Assembly (NCBI GenBank): GCA_023433585.1
Contig: JAEZCL010000296.1
Location: 1 to 10,812 of the forward strand
DNA: 10,812 nucleotides
Direction of reading: 5' to 3'
Origin: Pseudomonadota bacterium
Lineage (GTDB): Bacteria > Pseudomonadota > Alphaproteobacteria > Caulobacterales > Caulobacteraceae
The translations under genes and the position numbers were made by a program. Below, piece after piece: positions 1 through 5,954 of the stretch; the stretch's first letter is position 1; each line of letters opens with the position of its first letter. Under the pieces are notes generated by a model that saw nothing but the letters and a program-made list of their open reading frames with translations, was not told where the DNA came from and did not search any database.

Positions 1-408
1 CACCAGGCGGCCGTACAGCTCGAGGTCGCCGCTCGTGAACATGGTCTCGCGCTCGACCAGGTCCAGCTTGGCGCCCTCGAAGGTCTCGCCGTCGCCGGTG
101 GCGAAGGTCAGCCGCCCATGCTCGCAACCGCCGAAGCGCACCGTGTGGGCGTCCGCGCGGTCGGTCCAGCCCACCCGGCTGGCCCAGCCCTCGGCGGCGA
201 CCAGCCGGCCCGTGCGCCCGTCCTGCAGCCGCCAGCGCAGGTCGCCCTCGTTGGCCGGGGCGACGTCGATCACCCTCCCGTCGCTCAGGCGGTAGGCGCC
301 GATGTGGCACAGCTGTTCGGCGGTCAGTTTCGGCACGCGTTCGCCGGCGCACCCCGCGAGCAGGGTCGCCGCGCCGACGCCGGCCAGAATCAGGCGGCTA
401 AGCTTCAT
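1..408 (-). CDS. Lipoprotein, N-terminal part, possibly an alpha/beta hydrolase (partial)
   Basis: This frame opens at an ATG at 408 and runs off the left edge without a stop, giving 136 residues. The N-terminus MKLSRLILAGVGAATLLAGC is a lipoprotein signal peptide: basic start, hydrophobic core, and lipobox LAGC with the lipidated cysteine at residue 20. The mature part has a small beta-rich look, with two more cysteines (34 and 95) that could form a disulfide. The last visible residues, LELYGRLV, resemble the strand that comes just before the catalytic domain in exported alpha/beta hydrolases of Caulobacter-like bacteria. That assignment is a guess, because the nucleophile region lies outside the window. 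It follows ispG by 65 bp on the same strand and may be read from the same transcript. No strong ribosome binding site is visible. The reading frame and lipobox are clear; the function is uncertain. Confidence 0.72.
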   Translation of the reverse strand, partial: MKLSRLILAGVGAATLLAGCAGERVPKLTAEQLCHIGAYRLSDGRVIDVAPANEGDLRWRLQDGRTGRLVAAEGWASRVGWTDRADAHTVRFGGCEHGRLTFATGDGETFEGAKLDLVERETMFTSGDLELYGRLV

Positions 409-473
409 GGTCCACAGATGCCACGCCCTTGCGAGGCTGCAAGCGTGTTCCCGCGATTGAGGCGGAAGCGGGG

Positions 474-1625
474 CTACTCGGCCGCAGGTGGCAGGATGGC
501 GGACCGTTCCGCCTCAAGGGCGGCGGCCTTGCGCTCCACCAGTTCGACGATGTGCTCGATCATGCCGGCGTTGTCCTGCTTGTGGTCGGCCTTGCCGGCC
601 ATGTAGACCATGCCCGCCCCCTTGCCGCCGCCGGTGAAGCCGACGTCGGTGTAGAGCGCCTCGCCCGGGCCGTTGACGACGCAGCCGATGATCGACAGGG
701 ACATGGGCGTGGTGATGTGGGCCAGCCGCTCCTCCAGGATCCCCACCGTCTCGATGACGTTGAAGCCCTGACGGGCGCAGGACGGACAGGCGATGATGTT
801 CACCCCCCGGTGGCGCAGGCCCAGGGACTTGAGGATGTCGAAGCCGACCTTGATCTCCTCCACCGGGTCGGCGGCCAGGCTGACGCGGATGGTGTCGCCG
901 ATCCCGGCCCACAACATCGCCCCCATGCCGATGGAGGACTTGATGGCGCCGGTGCGCAGCGGCCCCGCCTCGGTCACGCCCAGGTGCAGCGGACAATCTA
1001 TGGCGTCGGCCAGTTGCTGATAGGCGGCGACCGTCAGGAAGGGGTCGGACGCCTTCACCGAGATCTTGAACTCGTGGAAATCCTCGTCCTGCAGGATGCG
1101 GGCGTGATTCAGCGCCGACTCGACCATCGCGTCGGGGCAGGGCTCGCCGTATTTCTCAAGCAGGTCGCGCTCCAGCGACCCGGCGTTGACGCCGATGCGC
1201 ATGGAGCAGCTATGGTCCCGCGCCGCCTGGATCACCTCGCGCACCCGGTCGCGCGAGCCGATGTTGCCGGGATTGATGCGCAGGCAGGCGGCGCCCGCCT
1301 GGGCCGCCTCGATCCCGCGCCGATAGTGGAAATGGATGTCGGCCACCAGCGGCACGCGGGATTCGCGCACGATGGTCCGCAAGGCGGCGGTGGAGGCTTC
1401 GTCCGGGCAGGACACCCGCACGATGTCGGCCCCGGCCTCCTCCAGCCGGCGGATCTGGTCGATGGTCGCCGCCGCGTCCGACGTCGGCGTATTGGTCATG
1501 GACTGGACGGTGATCGGCGCGTCGCCGCCCACGGCCACCGGGCCCACGTGAATCTGGCGGCTCTTGCGGCGCTCGATGTGGCGCCAGGGGCGGATGTGGC
1601 CCAGTTGGTCGGCGGCGTTGGACAT
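474..1625 (-). CDS. ispG: 4-hydroxy-3-methylbut-2-enyl diphosphate synthase (flavodoxin/ferredoxin type)
   Basis: IspG (GcpE) reductively converts methylerythritol cyclodiphosphate to HMBPP, the next-to-last step of the MEP isoprenoid pathway, using a 4Fe-4S cluster in the cytosol. The 383-residue product has the usual short bacterial architecture. The N-terminal TIM-barrel domain carries the family stretch VGGDAPITVQSMTNT (32-46), then ADIVRVSCP (66-74) and LRINPGNIG (115-123). The C-terminal cluster domain has the three cysteine ligands, Cys280 and Cys283 in ACPSCARQGF and Cys315 in GCVVNGPGEA, plus the conserved Glu322. Length and all ligands are intact, so it should be active. The ATG at 1625 is preceded by AGGGCG about five bases upstream, a fair ribosome binding site. 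It lies 51 bp downstream of rodZ on the same strand, an order also known from E. coli, and is probably co-transcribed with it. Confidence 0.97.
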   Translation of the reverse strand: MSNAADQLGHIRPWRHIERRKSRQIHVGPVAVGGDAPITVQSMTNTPTSDAAATIDQIRRLEEAGADIVRVSCPDEASTAALRTIVRESRVPLVADIHFHYRRGIEAAQAGAACLRINPGNIGSRDRVREVIQAARDHSCSMRIGVNAGSLERDLLEKYGEPCPDAMVESALNHARILQDEDFHEFKISVKASDPFLTVAAYQQLADAIDCPLHLGVTEAGPLRTGAIKSSIGMGAMLWAGIGDTIRVSLAADPVEEIKVGFDILKSLGLRHRGVNIIACPSCARQGFNVIETVGILEERLAHITTPMSLSIIGCVVNGPGEALYTDVGFTGGGKGAGMVYMAGKADHKQDNAGMIEHIVELVERKAAALEAERSAILPPAAE

Positions 1626-1676
1626 GACGCGCCCTAGATAGGCGATCGGGCGGCTCTATTCCACGGCCGAAAGATG

Positions 1677-2699
1677 TCAGCCGGCGGGTCTCATCGTCGC
1701 GGCGCGCTGGGCGGTCAGGGCGGCGGTCTGGCGGGCGGCGGCCTGGGCGCGGGCGTTCAGGCCGGCCAGGGGCGTCAGGGCGGCGTTCAGGGCGCCCTCA
1801 TATTCGCCGTTCAGATAGATCGTGAAGGCCGAGGGCTCGGACACGTCGATGGTGGCCGCCACGTCGCGCGGCGCGCGCCAGGCCTCTCCGGCCGCCAACT
1901 GGCGCGCGAACAGCACCCGGCCGTCGCCCATGCGCACCACGATGCTGGCGGCGCGCTGGGCCTGGATCACCACATTGGAGGCCGTGGGCGAGGCGCCGTA
2001 GGTGGCGCCGCGCGGATTGAAGGCGCGCTGGACCGGCGCATCGGGGCGCGGCGCGGCGGCCTCGCCGTCCGCTTCGGGATCCAGGCCGCTCAGCTCGGCC
2101 TCCAGGCCCGGAGTAATGTAGAGGGCCGGCACGGTCTGGTCCGGCGGCGCGGCGCGCGGCGCGCCCAGCCTCACCACGCCGGGCGCCGAGCCCAGCGACC
2201 AGGTTTCGGGCATTTCGGCGATGGTCGGGGGCGCCGGCGTCTGCATCAGGCTGACGCGCTGGAACACGTTCCAGCCCACCACGGCGAAGATCAGGGCGGC
2301 GGCCGCGGCGACGATCATCCGGGGTGAACGACGCCGCACGTCGGCCACGTCGACTCCCGTGGGCGGCTGCAGGCCCACGGGCGCATGGGGGCTTTCGCGG
2401 CGGAACCGCTCGGCGGCCAGCTGTTCGTCCAGCCCCAGGGCCGAGGCGGCGGCGCGCACATAGCCCAGGGCGAACACCTGCGACGGCAGGGCGGTGAAGT
2501 CGTTCTGCTCCAGGGCGCGCAGATAGCGCACGTGCACGCGCGTGGCGGCCGAGAGATCCTCGAGGGACTGCCCCGCATGTTCGCGGGCCGCGCGCAGGGC
2601 TTCGCCCAGGCTCGCCGATGCGCTCAGGATGTGATGCGGATCGGTCCAGTCCGATCCGGCCAGTCGCATGTCAGGGCCCGGCCCTGCATCCAGCGGCAT
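1677..2699 (-). CDS. rodZ: RodZ-like cell-shape protein (cytoplasmic HTH, one membrane span, periplasmic DUF4115)
   Basis: RodZ links the MreB cytoskeleton to the wall-elongation machinery in the inner membrane. With the start used here (340 residues), residues about 30-96 form the HTH_25-type fold, including LGEALRAAREHAGQSLEDLS and VHVRYLRALE. A basic stretch RRRSPR then leads into one hydrophobic span at about 128-145. A proline- and alanine-rich periplasmic linker follows, and a DUF4115-like beta domain at about 242-306 ends in FTIYLNGEYEGAL. This domain order plus ispG directly downstream strongly supports RodZ. The frame stays open up to an ATG at 2816, with other ATGs at 2714, 2699 and 2669. 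I chose 2699 because a GGGGG tract sits eight bases upstream and a candidate -10 element at 2806-2811 would exclude 2816, but the start remains unsettled. Upstream DNA carries DnaA-box, CtrA-like and GANTC sites. Confidence 0.9.
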   Translation of the reverse strand: MPLDAGPGPDMRLAGSDWTDPHHILSASASLGEALRAAREHAGQSLEDLSAATRVHVRYLRALEQNDFTALPSQVFALGYVRAAASALGLDEQLAAERFRRESPHAPVGLQPPTGVDVADVRRRSPRMIVAAAAALIFAVVGWNVFQRVSLMQTPAPPTIAEMPETWSLGSAPGVVRLGAPRAAPPDQTVPALYITPGLEAELSGLDPEADGEAAAPRPDAPVQRAFNPRGATYGASPTASNVVIQAQRAASIVVRMGDGRVLFARQLAAGEAWRAPRDVAATIDVSEPSAFTIYLNGEYEGALNAALTPLAGLNARAQAAARQTAALTAQRAATMRPAG

Positions 2700-2802
2700 T
2701 TCGCGCGCCCCCATACTCGTACTGCTGCCCGAAAGATCGAAACGCCACGCCTGGCGTGGCGCCCGACCCCGATCTCCCCCCGGAGACCCCTCGAACTCAT
2801 CC

Positions 2803-2811
2803 TGTGGATAA
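2803..2811 (-). promoter_or_regulatory. Perfect DnaA box upstream of rodZ
   Basis: The minus strand reads TTATCCACA, identical to the strong consensus DnaA box. It lies 104 bp upstream of the chosen rodZ start and overlaps a candidate -10 hexamer. DnaA acts as a transcription factor as well as an initiator in Caulobacter, so a regulatory role is plausible. It is a single box with no others seen nearby, so it does not look like a replication origin. The match is exact; the function is inferred. Confidence 0.45.
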
Positions 2812-2833
2812 CCCATTGACAGACCCGGATCAA
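2806..2833 (-). promoter_or_regulatory. Candidate rodZ promoter
   Basis: On the minus strand, TTGATC (2828-2833) and TTATCC (2806-2811) are separated by 16 bp and resemble a sigma-70 type -35/-10 pair. Transcription would start near 2798, giving a leader of roughly 100 bases before an ATG at 2699 and ruling out translation from the ATG at 2816. The -35 element lies inside the CtrA-like site and the -10 inside the DnaA box. Assigned by eye only. Confidence 0.35.
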
Positions 2834-2845
2834 TGTCTGGTTAAC
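2830..2845 (+). promoter_or_regulatory. CtrA-like box (TCAA-N7-TTAAC)
   Basis: The plus strand reads TCAATGTCTGGTTAAC. This matches the CtrA consensus TTAA-N7-TTAAC with the exact spacing and one mismatch. It overlaps the candidate -35 element of the rodZ promoter, a position where CtrA often represses. TTAA words are scarce in DNA this GC-rich, which raises the weight of the match, but binding is only inferred. Confidence 0.4.
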
Positions 2846-2869
2846 CGATTCGCCAAAGCGGGGAATCGG
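2845..2869 (-). terminator. Hairpin just after ptsP, weak terminator candidate with a GANTC site in each arm
   Basis: Inverted repeats CCGATTC (2845-2851) and GAATCGG (2863-2869) form a perfect 7-bp stem, extended after one mismatch by two more G-C pairs around a 5-base loop. It begins eight bases after the ptsP stop codon. Only two U residues follow before AACC, so intrinsic termination would be weak. Each arm contains a CcrM methylation site (GATTC at 2847-2851, GAATC at 2863-2867), so a DNA-level role is equally possible. Confidence 0.4.
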
Positions 2870-2877
2870 CGTGTGTC

Positions 2878-5148
2878 TCAAAGGTCGACGTTCAATTTCC
2901 GGGCCAGGGACTCCATTTCGTCCCGCACCGAGCCGGCCGAGCCGCCCAAAAGCGCCGTCACCCCGCGTCGGGCTGCGGCGAGGTCCAGAGACAGGATCAT
3001 GCGCTTGACCGGGCCGACCCCGCCCGCAGGCGCGGAAAGCCTCGTATATCCAAGGGCCAGCAGCGCCATGGCCTCCAGCGGCCGACCTGCCAGCTCGCCG
3101 CACACCGACACCGGCGTGTCGGTTTCCTCACACTGACGCTGGATGTCCTGCAGCGCCCGCAGCGATGGCGGCGACAGGGGGTCGTACCGATCCGAGACGA
3201 GCGGATTGGTGCGGTCCGCCGCGTACATGTACTGAAACAGGTCATTGGTGCCGATCGACACGAAGTCGGTCAGGGGCAACAGGGCGTCCAGGTGCCACAA
3301 CAGGCTGGGCGCTTCGATCATGGCGCCCACGCGCAGGGAGGCGGGCAGGGTCTTGCCGCGCCGTTCGGCCCATTCGCATTCCCGTTCGACCAGGTCGCGC
3401 GCGGCGCGGAACTCGTCCACCGTGGCGATCATCGGGAACATGACGCGCAGCTCGCGCCCCGCCGCCGCGCGCAGCAGCGCGCGCAGCTGCAGCCGCAGCA
3501 TCCCCGGCCGGTCCAGCCCCAGGCGGATGGCGCGACGGCCCAGCGCCGGGTTCTCCTCGCGCTCGCTTTCCAGATACGGCAGCACCTTGTCGCCGCCCAC
3601 GTCCAGGGTGCGGAAGGTGACCGGACGCCCGGCCCCCGCGTCCAGCACCCGGCGATAGAGATCGGTCTGGGCCTGAAGCCGGGGCAGTTCCTCGGACACC
3701 ATGAACTGGAACTCGGTGCGGAACAGGCCGATGCCTTCCGCGCCGGTGTCGTCCAGGGTCTCCAGGTCCACCGCCAGGCCCGCGTTGGCCAGCAGGGTCA
3801 CGCGCACCCCGTCCTGGGTGATCGCCGGGGTGTCGCGCAGGGCGGCGAACTCGGCCCGGCGCTGGGCCCGCACCTGCATTCGGGCCTGGACCGCGTCCAG
3901 CATTTCGGGCCGGGGGCGCAGGAACGCCTCGCCGCTCTCGCCGTCGGCGATCACCAGGTCGCCCTCGGTCAGGCGGTCGCGCAGCCCCTGAAGCCGGCCG
4001 ACGCAGGGAATCTGCAGGGCGCGGGCGACGATGCCCGCATGGCTGGCGGCCGAGCCTTCCTCCAGCAGCAGGCCCTTCAGCCGATCGCGGGGATATTCCA
4101 GCAGGTCCGCCGGACCCAGATTGCGCGCCACCAGAATGGCGTCCTCCGGCAGCTCGCGCTGGCCCGGCTGATCGCCCGCCAGCACCCGCAGGAGGCGGTT
4201 GGCCAGGTCCTCCAGGTCGTGCAGGCGCTCGCGGATATAGGGATCGCGCGCCTTGGCGAAGCGGGCGCGGTGCTCGTTGCGGACCCGGTCCACCGCCGCC
4301 TCTGCGGTCAGGCCGCCGCGCACCGCCTCCTCCAGCGACCGGTTCCAGCCCCGGTCGTCAGCGAACATGCGGTAGGTCTCCAGCACCTCGTAGGACGGCC
4401 CCGCCAGACCCTGGCCGCCCTCCAGCATGGCGTCGATGTTGGCCCTCAGCCCCGTCAGGGCCAGCTTGAGGCGCCCCTCCTCGGCCACGGGATCGTCGGA
4501 CAGGAGCCGTTCGGGCGCCAGCGGCGGCTCGTGCAGCACTGCATGGCCGAACGCCAGCCCCTCGGCGAAACGCTGCCCCCGGATGCGTTCGGGGCGATGG
4601 GGCGCCACCTCCACGTCGCGCAGTTCGCCCTGGCCCAGCAGCTCGCCGGAGGCCACGGTCTCGGCCAGGACCATGGCGATGGTCTGGATGTCCTCGATCT
4701 CGTCTTCGTCGTATCGCCGCGCCGCCTGGTTCTGGACCACCAGCACCCCGATGGCGCGCCCGCCGCGCAGCAAGGGGGCGCCGAGGAAGGCGTGATAGGG
4801 ATCCTCACCCGTCTCCGGACGGTAGGAGAAGCTGGGGTGGCTGGCCGCGTCCGACAGGCTGATGGGCTCGTTCAGCCGCGCCACCTCGCCCACCAGGCCT
4901 TCGCCGGGGCGCAGGCGGGTGTTGTGCACGGCCTCGGGGTTCAGACCCTCGGTGGCGAACAGCTCCAGCTCGCCGGTGGAGCGGCGCAGATAGATGGAGC
5001 ACACCTCGGCCACCATCGACGAGGCGATGATCTTGACCACCTTGTCCAGGCGCTCCTGGGCCGGGCCGCCGCCGGCCATGGCCTCGCGGATCTGGCGCAG
5101 GAGGTTCCGGGGCCCCCTCGTCGTCAACCCGCCGCCCATGGGCATCAC
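2878..5148 (-). CDS. ptsP: Phosphoenolpyruvate-protein phosphotransferase PtsP (EI-Ntr) with N-terminal GAF domain
   Basis: PtsP starts the nitrogen-related phosphotransferase relay: it autophosphorylates from PEP and passes the phosphate to NPr (PtsO), then to EIIA-Ntr, in the cytosol. In alphaproteobacteria this branch influences metabolism and, in Caulobacter, (p)ppGpp accumulation. The 756 residues show a GAF domain (about 30-170, with FLGAPLLRGGRAIGVLVVQN). A PEP-utiliser N-terminal helical part and the swivelling phosphohistidine domain follow, with GSAASHAGIVARA and active His370. The C-terminal TIM barrel has GIGLFRTEFQFM (473-483), TFRTLDVGGDK (511-521), SIGTNDLFQYMYAADRTN (631-648) and the acid/base cysteine Cys683 in SVCGELAG. 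All catalytic signatures are intact. The start may be the GTG at 5148 or the adjacent ATGs at 5145 or 5139; a GGGAG lies seven bases before the GTG. It sits 64 bp downstream of yidD. Confidence 0.96.
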   Translation of the reverse strand: MMPMGGGLTTRGPRNLLRQIREAMAGGGPAQERLDKVVKIIASSMVAEVCSIYLRRSTGELELFATEGLNPEAVHNTRLRPGEGLVGEVARLNEPISLSDAASHPSFSYRPETGEDPYHAFLGAPLLRGGRAIGVLVVQNQAARRYDEDEIEDIQTIAMVLAETVASGELLGQGELRDVEVAPHRPERIRGQRFAEGLAFGHAVLHEPPLAPERLLSDDPVAEEGRLKLALTGLRANIDAMLEGGQGLAGPSYEVLETYRMFADDRGWNRSLEEAVRGGLTAEAAVDRVRNEHRARFAKARDPYIRERLHDLEDLANRLLRVLAGDQPGQRELPEDAILVARNLGPADLLEYPRDRLKGLLLEEGSAASHAGIVARALQIPCVGRLQGLRDRLTEGDLVIADGESGEAFLRPRPEMLDAVQARMQVRAQRRAEFAALRDTPAITQDGVRVTLLANAGLAVDLETLDDTGAEGIGLFRTEFQFMVSEELPRLQAQTDLYRRVLDAGAGRPVTFRTLDVGGDKVLPYLESEREENPALGRRAIRLGLDRPGMLRLQLRALLRAAAGRELRVMFPMIATVDEFRAARDLVERECEWAERRGKTLPASLRVGAMIEAPSLLWHLDALLPLTDFVSIGTNDLFQYMYAADRTNPLVSDRYDPLSPPSLRALQDIQRQCEETDTPVSVCGELAGRPLEAMALLALGYTRLSAPAGGVGPVKRMILSLDLAAARRGVTALLGGSAGSVRDEMESLARKLNVDL

Positions 5149-5212
5149 GTGCTCGCTCCCGCTCTCGCTTCAGGCACATAGCATACAGAATTCGGAAGCG
5201 CGCACATCGCGC

Positions 5213-5458
5213 CTACTCCGCGCCTTCGGGCGCCGGGGGAACCGGATCATAGCCCGACCCGCCGAAGGGACGGCAGCGGCACAGCCGGCGCGTCGCCAGC
5301 CAGCCGCCCTTCAGCGGTCCATGGGCGATCAGGGCCTCGGCCGCATAGTCCGAGCACGTCGGCAGGAACCGGCACTGGTTCCCGATCAGGGGCGACAGGG
5401 TGACCTTGTAGCCCCGGTGGGCCAGGCGGACCCCGCGTTCGTAAAGGCTTCCCGCCAT
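5213..5458 (-). CDS. yidD: Membrane protein insertion efficiency factor YidD
   Basis: YidD is a small membrane-associated protein that assists YidC-dependent insertion of inner-membrane proteins. The 81-residue product matches the family length. It carries the signature as GYKVTLSPLIGNQCRFLPTC (16-35), SDYAAEALIAHGPLKGGWL (36-54) and RRLCRCRPFGGSGYDPVP (57-74), with conserved cysteines 29, 35, 60 and 62. The N-terminal helix is amphipathic, fitting peripheral membrane attachment. The ATG at 5458 overlaps the TGA of the upstream IscU-like gene by one base (TGATG), so translation is probably coupled. The frame stays open upstream to 5809, but that extension lies over the IscU-like gene and is Gly/Arg-rich shadow sequence. 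Confidence 0.96.
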   Translation of the reverse strand: MAGSLYERGVRLAHRGYKVTLSPLIGNQCRFLPTCSDYAAEALIAHGPLKGGWLATRRLCRCRPFGGSGYDPVPPAPEGAE

Positions 5459-5916
5459 CAGGCCGCGCCCACGGCGCCCGGGGCCGGCGTCCGCTCGGCC
5501 GCGCGGACGGCCTCCAGCGCCGCCTCGACCGCCACCAGGGTCGAGGCGTGACGGGCCGGGTAGTCCGCCACCTGCTTCAAAACCTGCAGATCGCCGAAAC
5601 GGCCGACAGGGCCCTCGCCGCCGGTCTTCAGCATGGCCAGCAGGGCGTCGCGCGCCTGTTCGATCTCGTCGCCGGTCGCCCCGATCGCCTGTTCGCCCAG
5701 AACCGCCGCCGCCGCCTGGCCCAGGGCGCAGGCCTTCACCGTCTGGGCGAAATCGGTGATCCGCCCCGCCGCGTCCAGCACCACGTCCACGGTCGCCGTC
5801 GAGCCGCACAGCTTGGCGACGCGATGGCCCGTCCCCTGCGGCGAGGCCAGCCGCCCGGCGCGCGGCATGTTGGCCGCCAGCGTCAGAATGCGGGCGCTGT
5901 AGAGATCGTCGATCAT
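5458..5916 (-). CDS. IscU/SufU-like iron-sulfur scaffold family protein with a reduced ligand set
   Basis: The 152-residue product begins MIDDLYSARILTLAANMPRA and fits the NifU N-terminal/IscU fold used to build Fe-S clusters. The family landmarks are KLCGSTATVDVVLD (35-48), where Cys37 matches the first scaffold cysteine, and QTVKACALGQAAAAVLGEQA (58-77), where Cys63 matches the second. The third ligand region reads DYPARHASTLVAVEAAL (118-134) and has Ala or Ser where IscU and SufU have cysteine. The Asp of the usual Cys-Gly-Asp motif is Ser39. With only two cysteines it may not hold a cluster in the classical way, so its function as a scaffold is uncertain. It overlaps yidD by one base and follows the peptidase gene by 38 bp. 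I prefer the ATG at 5916 because the frame further upstream overlaps the peptidase coding sequence and looks non-coding. Confidence 0.88.
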   Translation of the reverse strand: MIDDLYSARILTLAANMPRAGRLASPQGTGHRVAKLCGSTATVDVVLDAAGRITDFAQTVKACALGQAAAAVLGEQAIGATGDEIEQARDALLAMLKTGGEGPVGRFGDLQVLKQVADYPARHASTLVAVEAALEAVRAAERTPAPGAVGAA

Positions 5917-5954
5917 GAGGCCAAGATAGGGGTTCGGGCCTTGCGGCGTAAGCC

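Noticed and set aside
426..442. Small inverted repeat CTTGC/GCAAG between ispG and the lipoprotein gene
   Set aside because: A 5-bp stem with no U tract is expected by chance and does not look like a terminator.
429..1637. Long plus-strand open frame (402 codons) antisense to ispG
   Set aside because: The product is low-complexity and rich in Gly, Ala, Asp and His, with no recognisable domain. The minus-strand frame is an intact IspG with all ligands, so this is a GC-driven shadow.
2700..2816. N-terminal extension of RodZ to the ATG at 2816
   Set aside because: The added residues are Gly/Arg-rich and unlike RodZ, no ribosome binding site precedes the ATG, and the candidate promoter lies over it. 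It cannot be fully excluded.
2816..2845. Plus-strand promoter starting with a perfect TTGACA at 2816-2821
   Set aside because: At 17-18 bp spacing the only -10 candidates are GGTTAA or GTTAAC, which are poor, and no plus-strand gene follows. An antisense transcript into ptsP is possible but unsupported.
3292..5181. Very long plus-strand open frame (629 codons) antisense to ptsP
   Set aside because: The composition is rich in Gln, His, Gly and Ala with no motifs, while the opposite strand encodes a complete PtsP. Absence of stops reflects high GC at third codon positions.
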